Part shown: piece after piece, positions 24,836-34,050 of the stretch
Position numbering within the stretch: position 1 is the stretch's first letter
Layout: every line of letters starts with the position of its first letter
Source of the DNA: Desnuesiella massiliensis
GTDB lineage: Bacteria; Bacillota; Clostridia; Clostridiales; Clostridiaceae
Assembly (NCBI RefSeq): GCF_001403615.1
Contig: NZ_LN879454.1
Location: forward strand, 62,001 to 126,000
Reading direction: 5' to 3'
Length of the DNA stretch: 64,000 nucleotides
Notes under the pieces: generated by a model
What the model was told of the DNA's origin: nothing
What the model saw: only the letters and a program-made list of their open reading frames with translations
Database searches by the model: none
Program-made: the position numbers and the translations under genes

Positions 24836-26001
24836 AAAAATATAAAAAGCTAATTTGTGCTTTTGTCTTGGTGACACTTCTTTTAAATATTACTGGTTGT
24901 ACTGCCTATATTGAAATAAATGATCTACCATTAGTTCTTGGAGTTGCCGTTGATAAATCGGATAATGGTAAATATCTTTTAACAGTTGAAGTTTTCAAAC
25001 CTCAACAAACTTCAAAAGAAAAGGAAAATCAAGTTAGGACTGAAATACTGCAAGTAGAAGGATTAACTGTATTCGATGGAATTAGAGATTTAGGTACTAA
25101 ACTAGGTAAGAGAGGCTACTGGACTCATCTAAAAGTTTTTATTATTAGTAAGGACATTGCCAAGGAAGGTATAGCTCCTATACTTGACCATTTCAATAGA
25201 AGTGCTCATATAAGAAAGGAATTTCCAGTAATTATCTCAGATGATGAAACTGCATATAATATATTTTATGTGGGAAAGAAAAAGATTAATGAACCAGTAT
25301 CAAGCTTTATTAATAATACTATGAAAAATGTTGATAAAGTCTCAAAATATGATTATGTTAAATTTTATGAACTCATGGAAGACATGAGCTATGAAGGAAA
25401 AAGCGCTGTATTACCTCTTTTTAGTATGAATTCTATGATAACTGAAAAAAAACAACCAATTTATGGTGTTGCAGTGTTTAAAAAAGATAAAATGGTGGGA
25501 GTATTAAATGAGAATGAAAGTAAAACCTTAAGGCTTCTAAGAAATAAAGAGAAAGGTGGATTACTTGTTGTACAATGGGTTGAAGATAATGAATTACAAA
25601 AGGTAACTATTGAAGTTTTTAGAAGTAAAGTGAAACTGGAACCATCTCATAATAACAAAGAACTCAATGTTAATATTAAAATAACTACCAAAGCTGAAAT
25701 TGCAGAAATAATGAATTATAAAGTAGATGTTCTAAGTAGTAATGGAAGAGAGAAGCTTAAAAAGGAAACAGAAAAGAAAATTATAACAGATATTGAAAAG
25801 CTAATGTTTAAACTTCAGCATTCTTTAAAAAGTGATTCTATTGGTATTGGAAAAAAGTTTAAAGAAAAATATTCTAAAGCATGGAAGGAATATGAAGAAG
25901 ATTGGCCAAATGTATTTGAAGCTATGAGGTTTAATGTAAGCGTAGATGTTAAACTTAAAGGTACTGCTTCAATATCTGAACAACTTGATATTAAGGAGTA
26001 G
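24832..26001 (+). CDS. Spore germination receptor lipoprotein subunit C (GerKC family), operon 1
   Basis: 389 residues. The start TTG overlaps the TGA of the A subunit. A lipoprotein signal peptide ends in ITGC (Cys about 23), so it is anchored to the outer face of the spore inner membrane. The family pattern is seen in LPLVLGVAVDKSDNGKYLLTVEVFKPQ, HLKVFIISKDIA, and the C-terminal domain with GIGKKFKEKYSKAWKEY. Required with A and B for receptor function. Confidence 0.92.
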   Translation: MKKYKKLICAFVLVTLLLNITGCTAYIEINDLPLVLGVAVDKSDNGKYLLTVEVFKPQQTSKEKENQVRTEILQVEGLTVFDGIRDLGTKLGKRGYWTHLKVFIISKDIAKEGIAPILDHFNRSAHIRKEFPVIISDDETAYNIFYVGKKKINEPVSSFINNTMKNVDKVSKYDYVKFYELMEDMSYEGKSAVLPLFSMNSMITEKKQPIYGVAVFKKDKMVGVLNENESKTLRLLRNKEKGGLLVVQWVEDNELQKVTIEVFRSKVKLEPSHNNKELNVNIKITTKAEIAEIMNYKVDVLSSNGREKLKKETEKKIITDIEKLMFKLQHSLKSDSIGIGKKFKEKYSKAWKEYEEDWPNVFEAMRFNVSVDVKLKGTASISEQLDIKE

Positions 26002-26005
26002 AGAT

Positions 26006-26209
26006 ATGTTGTTTTTACTGATTGTGATATGTTTATTCTTTGTGATTATTGAAATAGTAACTTTATATAAACATAAGAAAAAGCAAGAGCTAATAATATA
26101 TAGTGTAATAACTACAATTTTAATAATTATTTCTTCACTTTCATATTTTCAAATACTTCCAAGAAGTATTTTAAAGGCTATGTCAGGTTTTTTTATAGGA
26201 AATAAATAA
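26006..26209 (+). CDS. Small germination receptor D-type subunit
   Basis: 67 residues from the ATG at 26006, with AAGGAG just before it; the in-frame extension to 25946 lies in gerC. Two membrane helices (about 2-18 and 29-47) separated by a basic loop KHKKKQE. It lies between the C and B genes. Small two-helix D subunits are known beside some Bacillus receptors, where they modulate germination; sequence identity with them cannot be judged here. Confidence 0.7.
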   Translation: MLFLLIVICLFFVIIEIVTLYKHKKKQELIIYSVITTILIIISSLSYFQILPRSILKAMSGFFIGNK

Positions 26210-26234
26210 CTTTCTATTAGTAAGGTGAAAACAT

Positions 26235-27323
26235 ATGAAGGAAACAATAACTGATAAACAGGCAGTAAGCATTATTTTTTTATGTATACTTGGATCATCA
26301 ATTATTTTAGGAGTAGCAAGACCTGCTAAAGTAGATGCATGGATTTCTATTATTCTTGCTATAATAATATCTTTAATTATTGGCTTATGCCATGCAAGAC
26401 TATCAAAGAAGTTTCATGGTAAAAACTTATTTGAAATATGTGAAATAGTATTTGGCAAGATATTTGGTAAAATATTTATTTCATTATTTATGCTATATGC
26501 TATATTAATTAACGCGCTTATAATAAGAGATTTTGGCGAATTTTTATATATAACCGGAGTAGTATCTATTAGAGAGATATCTCAAGTTTTTATAATGACC
26601 ATAGTAATACTATTATGTATATATATGTTAAAGAAAGGTCTAAGTACATTAGGAAGATTCTGTGTTTTTTTCGTTCCTATAATAGTCTTTATGTTGACTA
26701 TGGGATATATATTATCGATAAATAATATGTCACCTAGAAATATATTACCTATTATGTATGATGGCGTAAAACCCGTAATTAATGGAGCATTATCTGCAAT
26801 TAGTTTTCCTTTTACAGAGGGTCTTGTTCTTCTAATGATATATAACTCACCAAAAAATAAAGCTTTGACTTCAAAAATTTTTACTAAAGGTGTGTTGTTT
26901 TCAGGGTTAATGCTTCTTTCCATGACAATATTTGATATTATGATTTTGGGATACAGTACTTTTGCATCTTCCTACTTTCCTTCATATACATCTTTAAGAA
27001 GGATTAGTATAGGAAACTTTTTTGAAAGAATAGAGCTAATTATAATTTTAAGTTTTATATTTGGAGTTTTTGTTAAGTCTTCATGCTATTTAATAGCTTC
27101 ATGCAAGGGGATTGCGTGTCTTTTTAATATGAAAGATTATACCTTTATTTCTACACCTGTAGGTTTTTTTGTAGTTAGCATAGCTTATCTTCTTTATGAG
27201 AATACTAAGGAATTAGCAGAAGCCGCACAATTGTTTACTTATTTAGGGATATCTTTTCAAGTTGTACTTTTTTTTATTGTATTTATTGGGGCGGAAATAA
27301 AAATTAGAAAATTAAAGAGGTAA
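26235..27323 (+). CDS. Spore germination receptor permease-like subunit B (GerAB/GerKB family), operon 1
   Basis: 362 residues with ten membrane segments of the APC transporter fold, the normal size for GerB. Family features are the early RPAKVDAW region, GKIFGKIF after segment 2, and SFPFTEGLVLL about residue 195. B subunits bind the germinant. It ends operon 1; a weak terminator follows. Confidence 0.93.
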   Translation: MKETITDKQAVSIIFLCILGSSIILGVARPAKVDAWISIILAIIISLIIGLCHARLSKKFHGKNLFEICEIVFGKIFGKIFISLFMLYAILINALIIRDFGEFLYITGVVSIREISQVFIMTIVILLCIYMLKKGLSTLGRFCVFFVPIIVFMLTMGYILSINNMSPRNILPIMYDGVKPVINGALSAISFPFTEGLVLLMIYNSPKNKALTSKIFTKGVLFSGLMLLSMTIFDIMILGYSTFASSYFPSYTSLRRISIGNFFERIELIIILSFIFGVFVKSSCYLIASCKGIACLFNMKDYTFISTPVGFFVVSIAYLLYENTKELAEAAQLFTYLGISFQVVLFFIVFIGAEIKIRKLKR

Positions 27324-27346
27324 ATTTAAATTCCTTATGAGCCGCG

Positions 27347-27378
27347 ACTTTATTATTTTTAATAAAGTTTAATTTTTA
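27347..27378 (+). terminator. Terminator of germination operon 1
   Basis: Nine-bp stem ACTTTATTA / TAATAAAGT with TTTT loop, followed by TTAATTTTT. AT-rich, so moderate strength. Confidence 0.55.
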
Positions 27379-27448
27379 TAATATTACTTTTTAATTATTG
27401 TAGGATAAAATATAATTGTAAAAATAAATCTTACAGGAGGTAAGAATT

Positions 27449-27937
27449 ATGGCAAAAAAGACTATGTTAAGATTAGCACCATTAGCTTTAGCAGCGGCAT
27501 TAATAGTTCCAGCTACTATAGTGCGTGCAGAAGGTACACAAAAGGCTAAGAATCCTTATGGTCAAGAAATTAAGACTATTACTCAGACTATAAAGAGTAA
27601 TAAAGATGCGAATAAAGCTTTAAGGGATGCTATAAAGCAAAAGAAGCAAGAAGCCAAAAACCTAACAAAGGGTTTGAAAGGAACTGGAGCTTTAAAAGAT
27701 AAAAAGGATGGAATAAAAGCTCAGCAGGAGGCTATAAAAGCAGAACAGCAAAAGCTAAAAGCTATTAATGAAGGAATAAAAGCAAAAAACACAGAAATTA
27801 AGGAAGATAGGCAAGCTAAAAACTATGAAGAGCTTTTAAAGGATCTAAAAGCCGTTCCTGATATGCAAACAGGAAAAACTCCAATATTACAAAACATAAG
27901 TAATCAGTTAGATGCTTTGATAGGGTTATTGAAGTAG
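27449..27937 (+). CDS. Secreted coiled-coil protein of unknown function
   Basis: 162 residues. Sec signal peptide (1-27) with AIVPATIVRA cut region. The mature part (about 45-130) is a lysine- and alanine-rich heptad-like helix (KQKKQEAKNLTKGL ... IKAEQQKLKAINEGIKAKNTEIKEDR), most likely a coiled coil or helical bundle. No anchor motif. Strong ribosome site AGGAGGTAAG. Its own promoter is likely, with TATAAT at 27411-27416. No family is recognised. Confidence 0.75.
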   Translation: MAKKTMLRLAPLALAAALIVPATIVRAEGTQKAKNPYGQEIKTITQTIKSNKDANKALRDAIKQKKQEAKNLTKGLKGTGALKDKKDGIKAQQEAIKAEQQKLKAINEGIKAKNTEIKEDRQAKNYEELLKDLKAVPDMQTGKTPILQNISNQLDALIGLLK

Positions 27938-27969
27938 AGATTTTAAATTAATATTGGTGAAGATTTTAA

Positions 27970-28178
27970 GAAAAAAGCGACTCAGATCTTCTGTTGTTGC
28001 ATTAAAGTAATTTATTCCAGTTGACAATATAAAAATGTAAATAATTATAATAAAAATAGCAGTTTTAACCTAAACATTGGTTAAATTCCTGCTATTTTTT
28101 ACTTGTATTTACTTCAATTAGATGTCAACACTCCAAATAATGGGTTGATGCAACACTAAAAACTCAGATCGCTTTTTT
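27970..28178. repeat. Palindromic element family 4 (single copy)
   Basis: About 210 bp whose ends are imperfect inverted repeats of about 60 bp, starting AAAAAAGCGA at both outer ends and containing GTTGCAT and GTTGACA motifs in each arm. The centre (about 28050-28098) is a strong hairpin AAAATAGCAG...CTGCTATTTTT. A TTGACA (28021-28026)/TATAAT (28046-28051) pair with a 19-bp spacer lies directly before the hairpin. It abuts a family 1 element. Confidence 0.6.
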
Positions 28179-28397
28179 CAATGCACAATTCAAAATGCAC
28201 AATGCACAATTGAGGAGGATTTTTCTCCGTTACACTACGCAAAATCTATGATTATATTTTTTATGTGGCTACGCCACTTCTTTAAGAAAGTCGTGGCTAA
28301 GCATTAGCCACGCTTTACAAATTCTCAATTTTTTCGCAGCGTCAGTGGAGAAAAAAATTCCCTCATTGTGAATTGTGAACTGTGCATTGTGCATTAA
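28178..28397. repeat. Palindromic element family 1, copy C (complete)
   Basis: About 220 bp. Left arm AATGCACAATTC...TGAGGAGGATTTTTCTCC and right arm GGAGAAAAAAATTCCCTCA...GTGCATTGTGCATT are inverted repeats of about 65 bp. The core is the GTGGCTAAGCATTAGCCAC hairpin shared with copies A and B. It abuts family 4 on the left and the stop of the minus-strand gene at 28399 on the right. Confidence 0.8.
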
Positions 28398-28398
28398 T

Positions 28399-28872
28399 TT
28401 ATTTACAACCATATTGTGTAAGCTTATTTTTAAACAAGTCACAAAAATTAGAGAAGCCATCTGGTAAAAAGTTAGGGTTAGCTATAGATAATTCTTTAGC
28501 AAAGTCTTTTACCTTATCTATAAAATCTAGAAAGTTTGAGTTATTTTTTCCATCAAGAACAAAAGTGGATACTGGGATGCCACGAGATTTCATTTGATCC
28601 ACAACCATATTGTAGTACAAGCTCATATCAGAGAGCCCACCCATAGAAGTTGGGACGCTTCCAAATTCAGAGCAAGCCTCTTTAAAGGCGTCGTGAGCCT
28701 TTTTTACATTGATTATATTTTCATTTTTCTCATTTATTTCTATTTTATCAGCATATGTAACCTTTTCAACTTCATTTTTATTTGATGTGGAATTTGCAGA
28801 AGCTTGATAAACATTTTGATTATAATTAATATTAAGTTTTTGATAATTAGTGCTAGCATTTATTTTTTCCAT
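28399..28872 (-). CDS. Unknown protein, paralogue of the next gene upstream
   Basis: 157 residues from the ATG at 28872 (GGAGA before it; the ten extra residues to 28902 lack a ribosome site). No signal peptide or membrane segment. The Asn/Ser-rich start is followed by a conserved core: KYADKIEINEKN-type segment, KKAHDAFKEACSEFG, a SMGG loop, SRGIPVSTFVLDG, and a Cys-containing end NFCDLFKNKLTQYGC. It is about 80 percent identical by eye to the gene at 28917, 44 bp away, so a recent tandem duplication. Function not recognised. Confidence 0.75.
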   Translation of the reverse strand: MEKINASTNYQKLNINYNQNVYQASANSTSNKNEVEKVTYADKIEINEKNENIINVKKAHDAFKEACSEFGSVPTSMGGLSDMSLYYNMVVDQMKSRGIPVSTFVLDGKNNSNFLDFIDKVKDFAKELSIANPNFLPDGFSNFCDLFKNKLTQYGCK

Positions 28873-28916
28873 AACAAATCTCCGTAATTTTATTAGTAGC
28901 ATAGTGCTTTTTATGT

Positions 28917-29396
28917 TTATCTACATCCATATTGTGTAAGCTTATCTTTAAACAAGTCACAAAAATTAGAGAAGCCATCAGGCAAAAAGTTGGGATTAGA
29001 TATAGATAATTCTTTAGCAAAATCTTTTACCTTATCTATGAAATCTAGAAAGTTAGAGTTATTTTGTCCATCAAGAACAAAAGTTGATACTGGGATGCCG
29101 CGAGACTTCATTATCTCAACAACCGTATTATAGTAATAACTCATATCGGAAGAACCACCCATAGAGGTTTGTACAGTTCCGAATTCAGAACAAGCTTCTT
29201 TAAAAGCATCATGGGCTTTTTTTACATTGATTATATTGTCGTTTTTCTCATTTATCTCTATTTTATCAGCATATTTAACCTTTTCAACTTCATCTTTATT
29301 TAATGTGGAATTTGCAGAAACTTGATAAACATTTTGATTTCCATTAATATTAAGTTTTTGATAATTATTACTAGTATTAGTATTTACTTTTTCCAT
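28917..29396 (-). CDS. Unknown protein, tandem paralogue
   Basis: 159 residues, start ATG after AGGAGAATTGTC. Same architecture as the protein at 28399: Asn-rich N-terminus, helical AHDAFKEACSEFG region, GIPVSTFVLDG and NFLPDGFSNFCDLF end. No export signal, so presumably cytosolic or released otherwise. First gene of a two-gene unit facing a promoter region that holds a 9-bp inverted repeat. Confidence 0.75.
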   Translation of the reverse strand: MEKVNTNTSNNYQKLNINGNQNVYQVSANSTLNKDEVEKVKYADKIEINEKNDNIINVKKAHDAFKEACSEFGTVQTSMGGSSDMSYYYNTVVEIMKSRGIPVSTFVLDGQNNSNFLDFIDKVKDFAKELSISNPNFLPDGFSNFCDLFKDKLTQYGCR

Positions 29397-29433
29397 GACA
29401 ATTCTCCTTTAGATTAAATTTAATAATATTCTC

Positions 29434-29460
29434 GTATATTAAACAAAATACTTAATATAC
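29434..29460. promoter_or_regulatory. Inverted repeat upstream of the paralogue pair
   Basis: GTATATTAA (29434-29442) and TTAATATAC (29452-29460) are exact inverted repeats with a 9-bp spacer, about 40 bp before the start at 29396. Rest of the 306-bp divergent gap is AT-rich without a gene. Confidence 0.4.
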
Positions 29461-29702
29461 AAAAATAATAAAGATTTGGAAAATAAAAAAATAGCTATTC
29501 ATATAATATTGTAAGTGGCGTAAAAAAATCAGGAAATATAATAAAAGGATTTATTATTACATGTGCCGAAAAGCATAAATTTATAATAAATTAGATTATA
29601 ATTAAAATTATTTCGAAAATATTTGTAAAAATAAAAATTAATTTGATTTATATAGAAAAATAGGTTAATATATATAATATTAGGAAAAAGGAGGATATAA
29701 AT

Positions 29703-32360
29703 GTGAAAAAATTCAAAAGAGCTATGATAATATTTTTAATTCCAGCAGTTTTATTAGTAGCTTTAGGTGCAAAACAAGTACAGGCACTTGCTGGCCCGAC
29801 TTGGAGTTTTAAAATAACTCAAGTTGGTGACGCTAATAGAAGGTATTTTACATATGATGAATTTACTTTTCAGCCGCAAAACATGCAAGCTGTAGACTTT
29901 TCAGGAAAAACATATAATGTAAGTACAAAAGAAGTTATAATACAAACTAAAATTACAAATAATACCAATTATACTTATGTATATGTTGATGGAAACCAAA
30001 TAGGAAAGGAGGATGAAAATTTAATAGATTATAATACTGTAGGTAATGATACATTTAAGGCATTTGTTGTAAAGCATTTAACCCCAGGTAAACATCATAT
30101 TGAAGTGGTGACAATACCACCATATAACTCCGGGGACTATCCTAAAAAGGATTATCTTTATGTAAATGTTCCAGTATATGAAGATGATAAAATAAGAAAA
30201 TCTATTAACAATATATTCTTAGGCAATGCAACCTTAAAAGATTATGAAATAGTAGGAATAGACAGTAAAAAAATTAATAATTTAAATTTATTAAATGAGA
30301 GAATTAAAGGAAAAGAACTAGATGCAAGTAATGTGCAAGTGAATGTGCTTGATGCCATAAATCAGATTACAATAGAACTAAATATCAAAGCAGCTTTTGC
30401 ACAAATAAATGCAGGTACAGCAACTTTAAATAGTTATAAAACAATAGGAGTGGAAGGTGTTACTGCAGATAATTTAAAGCAAGTAAATGAAATGGTAAAG
30501 ATAACAAGAAGATTAAAGGGAACTGATTTAATAAAAGCTGAAATAGAGCAAATAATATTAGAATTACCTAATAAAGTAGCAGAGTCATTTTCAAGAATAA
30601 ATGAAGGAATAGGTACTTTAGATGACTATGCTTTAGTAGGAGCAATAAATGTAACAGAAATAAATTTAATAGATATAAATGAAGCGGTAAAGGGAAAAGA
30701 TAACAGTACACTAAGTAAGTTGCAAGGTAATATAAATGTAATGGCAACCGCGCTTTCAAACATAAATCAAGGAAGTACAAACCTAAGCTATTATACAACC
30801 TTAGGGATAACAACAGTAAAAGCGGATAATATTAAATTGATAAGCCAAAATATAGTAGCAGCTAAAAAAGTAAAAGAAAATAATTTAACAAAGGCAGAGA
30901 TACAGAAGATAGTGGATGATTCATTGAAGAGTCTTGAAGAAGCATTTGTAAGAATAAATGATGGAGCAGCAACTTTAGAAGATTATATATTAGTAGGAGC
31001 AACAAATGTAACAGAAGTAAATTTAATGGATATAAATGAAGCGGTAAAGGGAAAAGATAACAGTACACTAAGTAAGTTGCAAGGTAATATAAATGTAATG
31101 GCAACCGCGCTTTCAAACATAAATCAAGGAAGTACAAGCCTAAGTTATTATACAACCTTAGGAATAACAACAGTAAAAGCAGATAATATTAAATTGATCA
31201 GCCAAAATATAGTAGCAGCTAAAAAAGTAAAAGGAAATAATTTAACAAAGGCAGAGATACAGAAGGTAGTAGATGATTCGTTGAAGAGTCTTGAAGAATC
31301 ATTTGCAAGAATAAATGCTGGAGCGGCAACTTTAGATGACTATGCTTTAGTAGGAGCAATAAATGTAACAGAAATAAATTTAGTAGATATAAATGAAGCA
31401 GTAAAAGGGAAGGATAACAGTACATTAAGTAAATTACAAAATAATATAAATGCAATGGCAACCGCACTTTCATACATAAATCAAGGGAATACAACATTAA
31501 GTTATTACACAACATTAGGAATAACAACAGTGAAAACAGACAATGTTAAATTAATAAGCCAAAATATAGTAGCAGCTAAAAAGATAAAAGGGAACAATTT
31601 AACAAAGGCAGAAATACAGATAGTAGTAGATGATTCATTGAAGAGTATAGAGGAAGCGTTTGCAAGAATAAATAACGGAGCAGCAACTTTAGAAGACTAT
31701 ATATTAGTAGGAGCAACAAGTGTAACAGAAATAAATTTAGTAGATATAAATGAGGCAGTAAAGGGTAAGGATAACAGTACATTAAGTAAATTACAAAATA
31801 ATATAAATGGAGTGGCAACTGCACTTACAAGCATAAACCAAGGAAGTACAACCTTAAGCTATTATACCACCTTAGGAATAACAACAGTGAAATCAGATAA
31901 TGTTAAATTAGTAAGTCAAAATATATTAGCAGCTAAAAAGGTAAAAGGAAACAATTTAACAAAGGCAGAAATAAAGGCAGTAGTAGATGATTCATTGAAG
32001 AGTATAGATGAAGCATTTGCAAGAATAAATGCTGGACTAGCAACTTTAGAAGACTATAAAATTGTAGGAGTAACAAATGTAACAGAAATAAACTTAGTAG
32101 ATATAAACGAAGCGGTAAAGGGAAAAGATAACAGTACACTAAGTAAGTTGCAAGGTAATATAAATGTAATAGCAAGTGCACTTACAAACATAAATCAAGG
32201 AAGTACAACCCTAAGTTATTATACAACCTTGGGAATAACAGGAGTAAAATCAGATAATATTAAACTAATAAGTCAAAATATATTAGCAGCTAAAAAAGTA
32301 AAAGGCAATAATTTAACAAAGTCAGAGATACAGAAAGTAGTAGATGATTCATTAATATAA
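29703..32360 (+). CDS. Secreted repeat protein with about five 119-residue repeats
   Basis: 885 residues from GTG at 29703, after AAGGAGG. Signal peptide 1-29. A unique domain follows (about 30-165, with APGKHHIEV-like beta structure, possibly adhesin-type). From about residue 308 to the end there are nearly five 119-residue repeats. Each contains two related helical halves with INxGxxTLxxYxxxGxxxVxxxNLxxIN patterns, known from large surface proteins of other bacteria. No LPxTG or SLH anchor is seen, so it is released or held non-covalently. At DNA level the period is 357 bp. Confidence 0.85.
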   Translation: MKKFKRAMIIFLIPAVLLVALGAKQVQALAGPTWSFKITQVGDANRRYFTYDEFTFQPQNMQAVDFSGKTYNVSTKEVIIQTKITNNTNYTYVYVDGNQIGKEDENLIDYNTVGNDTFKAFVVKHLTPGKHHIEVVTIPPYNSGDYPKKDYLYVNVPVYEDDKIRKSINNIFLGNATLKDYEIVGIDSKKINNLNLLNERIKGKELDASNVQVNVLDAINQITIELNIKAAFAQINAGTATLNSYKTIGVEGVTADNLKQVNEMVKITRRLKGTDLIKAEIEQIILELPNKVAESFSRINEGIGTLDDYALVGAINVTEINLIDINEAVKGKDNSTLSKLQGNINVMATALSNINQGSTNLSYYTTLGITTVKADNIKLISQNIVAAKKVKENNLTKAEIQKIVDDSLKSLEEAFVRINDGAATLEDYILVGATNVTEVNLMDINEAVKGKDNSTLSKLQGNINVMATALSNINQGSTSLSYYTTLGITTVKADNIKLISQNIVAAKKVKGNNLTKAEIQKVVDDSLKSLEESFARINAGAATLDDYALVGAINVTEINLVDINEAVKGKDNSTLSKLQNNINAMATALSYINQGNTTLSYYTTLGITTVKTDNVKLISQNIVAAKKIKGNNLTKAEIQIVVDDSLKSIEEAFARINNGAATLEDYILVGATSVTEINLVDINEAVKGKDNSTLSKLQNNINGVATALTSINQGSTTLSYYTTLGITTVKSDNVKLVSQNILAAKKVKGNNLTKAEIKAVVDDSLKSIDEAFARINAGLATLEDYKIVGVTNVTEINLVDINEAVKGKDNSTLSKLQGNINVIASALTNINQGSTTLSYYTTLGITGVKSDNIKLISQNILAAKKVKGNNLTKSEIQKVVDDSLI
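30624..32357 (+). repeat. Tandem 357-bp coding repeats
   Basis: The GATAACAGTACACTAAG segment recurs at 30699 and 31056, exactly 357 bp apart, and similar segments follow in the next copies. The last copy is shortened by about 50 bp. Confidence 0.85.
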
Positions 32361-32366
32361 CAAAAT

Positions 32367-32403
32367 AAAAGCAAGCATACAAATGTTAGGTATGCTTGCT
32401 TTT
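32367..32403. terminator. Bidirectional terminator
   Basis: AAAAGCAAGCATAC pairs perfectly with GTATGCTTGCTTTT around 9 nt. It serves the repeat protein gene and the converging CNNM gene. Confidence 0.85.
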
Positions 32404-32416
32404 GTAAGTTTATATA

Positions 32417-33727
32417 TCAATTAATATATATAATCAATTCCTCAATGCGTTTCTCTTCCACCTTTTCTATTTTAAAGGTTATGTTCTCATATTCTATTAG
32501 TGGGTTATCAGAATCCTTGGGGATGGTACCTAAAAGATCTACTACAAAGCCTCCTATGGTATCATGATTCTCTGAAGGAAGCTTCAGATGCAGGGTTTCG
32601 TTTATATCATCAATGGGTATTAATCCTCCTACTACATAGGTATTTTGGTCTATTTTTACTATATCTTCATTTTCAATCTCATCATATTCATCGAAGATGT
32701 TTCCAACGATTTCTTCAATCAGATCCTCTATGGTAACAATACCAGAGAAGCCTCCGTACTCATCTATTAATATGGCTATATGACTGTTATTTAACTGCAG
32801 TTCTCTAAAGAGGGTATCTATATTCTTGGTTTCTGGCACGAAATAAGCTGGTCTTAATATATTTCTTAAAACTTTTTCATCTAAGTCTCCTTTTATAACT
32901 CTAGGAAATAAGTCCTTCATGTATAATATGCCTATTACATTATCAATATCATATTCATATACAGGCACTCTTGAATATTGCTCTGATGAAATATCTTCCA
33001 CTATTTTTTCTATGGGGGTATTTATATCAATAGCAAAAACATCAATTCTAGGAGTCATAACCTCCCTAGCTAAAGTGTCATCAAATTCAAAGATACCATC
33101 TATCATTTCCTTTTCTGTCTGATTTAGTACACCGTTCTCTTCTCCTACATCAATCATCATACGGATTTCCTCTTTTGATACCTTTTCTTCTATATTGTTA
33201 ATATCAATGCCGAATATCTTCATTAATATATTGGTAGAGAAGGTAAGTACCTTAACGAAGGGCAGAGTTATCTTTGATACGAGAGCTATGGGTTTTGCTG
33301 CAAACATAGCTATGGACTCTGAATTTTGCAGAGCCAACCTTTTAGGAAATAGTTCTCCTAGGACCAAGGTTAGGTAAGATAATATTATGGTTACTATGAG
33401 TAGTGCTAATTGAGTGCTAGCAGGTACTTTTAAATCCTCTAAAAATTTTGCTAAGGGCCTTGATAGAGAAGTTGCTGCAGAGGCACTGGCTAAAAATCCT
33501 GCCAAGGTTATGCCCACTTGGATAGTAGCAAGAAATTTACTTGGCTCTTCAAGCAGCTTTAATAAGCCTTGGGCTTTTTTATTATCTTCCTCGTTAGCCA
33601 AAAGTGCAATCTTTGCTTTATTTACAGAAACTATAGCCATCTCTGAGGCTGAGAAAAATGCATTTATTATAATTAAAATAATAATCCATAAGAGTTTAGA
33701 AAGTATGCCGGTGGTTTCTCCATTCAT
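32417..33727 (-). CDS. CNNM/CorC (HlyC) family membrane protein with CBS domains
   Basis: 436 residues. CNNM membrane domain 1-190 with INAFFSASEMAIVSVNKAKI and LTLVLGELFPKRLAL. Two CBS domains follow (about 205-325; MTPRIDVFAIDI, EYGGFSGIVTIEDLIEEIVGNI) and a C-terminal CorC_HlyC domain (about 345-430, VVGGLIPIDDINE). Such proteins transport or regulate Mg2+ or other divalent cations. The start ATG follows AAGGAGGACATC. Promoter side carries a family 2 palindrome. Confidence 0.93.
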   Translation of the reverse strand: MNGETTGILSKLLWIIILIIINAFFSASEMAIVSVNKAKIALLANEEDNKKAQGLLKLLEEPSKFLATIQVGITLAGFLASASAATSLSRPLAKFLEDLKVPASTQLALLIVTIILSYLTLVLGELFPKRLALQNSESIAMFAAKPIALVSKITLPFVKVLTFSTNILMKIFGIDINNIEEKVSKEEIRMMIDVGEENGVLNQTEKEMIDGIFEFDDTLAREVMTPRIDVFAIDINTPIEKIVEDISSEQYSRVPVYEYDIDNVIGILYMKDLFPRVIKGDLDEKVLRNILRPAYFVPETKNIDTLFRELQLNNSHIAILIDEYGGFSGIVTIEDLIEEIVGNIFDEYDEIENEDIVKIDQNTYVVGGLIPIDDINETLHLKLPSENHDTIGGFVVDLLGTIPKDSDNPLIEYENITFKIEKVEEKRIEELIIYIN

Positions 33728-33760
33728 TACTAGATGTCCTCCTTATGAAGGTGTAGCTTT

Positions 33761-33866
33761 ATAGGAGGTTATGAAAAAAGGTGTTCTATAGGTTTCCCTA
33801 CACCGCGCATGGAGCCCCATGAGCGGTCCGTGAAAAAGAACACCTATGTTTTTCACATCCTCCTAT
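33761..33866. repeat. Palindromic element family 2, copy 2
   Basis: Same 106-bp design as 14240-14345: arms ATAGGAGG and CCTCCTAT, inner TTTCCCTAC and a CATGGAGCCCCATG centre, which keeps pairing with changed bases compared with copy 1. The remaining bases to 34050 show no gene. Confidence 0.8.
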
Positions 33867-34050
33867 ATATAATACTTTAAGCAGTTATAGCAAAATTATT
33901 CACTTAACAGCAAAAAAGCTAATAAGTATTGCTGAAGGCAATTTAATAAAGTTATGTGCTGTAAAAAAAGAATTTTAAGAAAATTTTGAAATACGTCATT
34001 TAATTTGGTAAACTTTATATAAGGAGAATTTTACAGAAGAGGTGAAGGCT

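Noticed and set aside
30568..32181. Series of leucine-rich open frames on the minus strand
   Set aside because: They are the antisense image of the tandem repeats of the secreted protein, recur with its 357-bp period, and have no ribosome sites.
30624..32357. Could be taken for a CRISPR-like array because of regular repeats
   Set aside because: Repeats are 357 bp and coding, without unique spacers.
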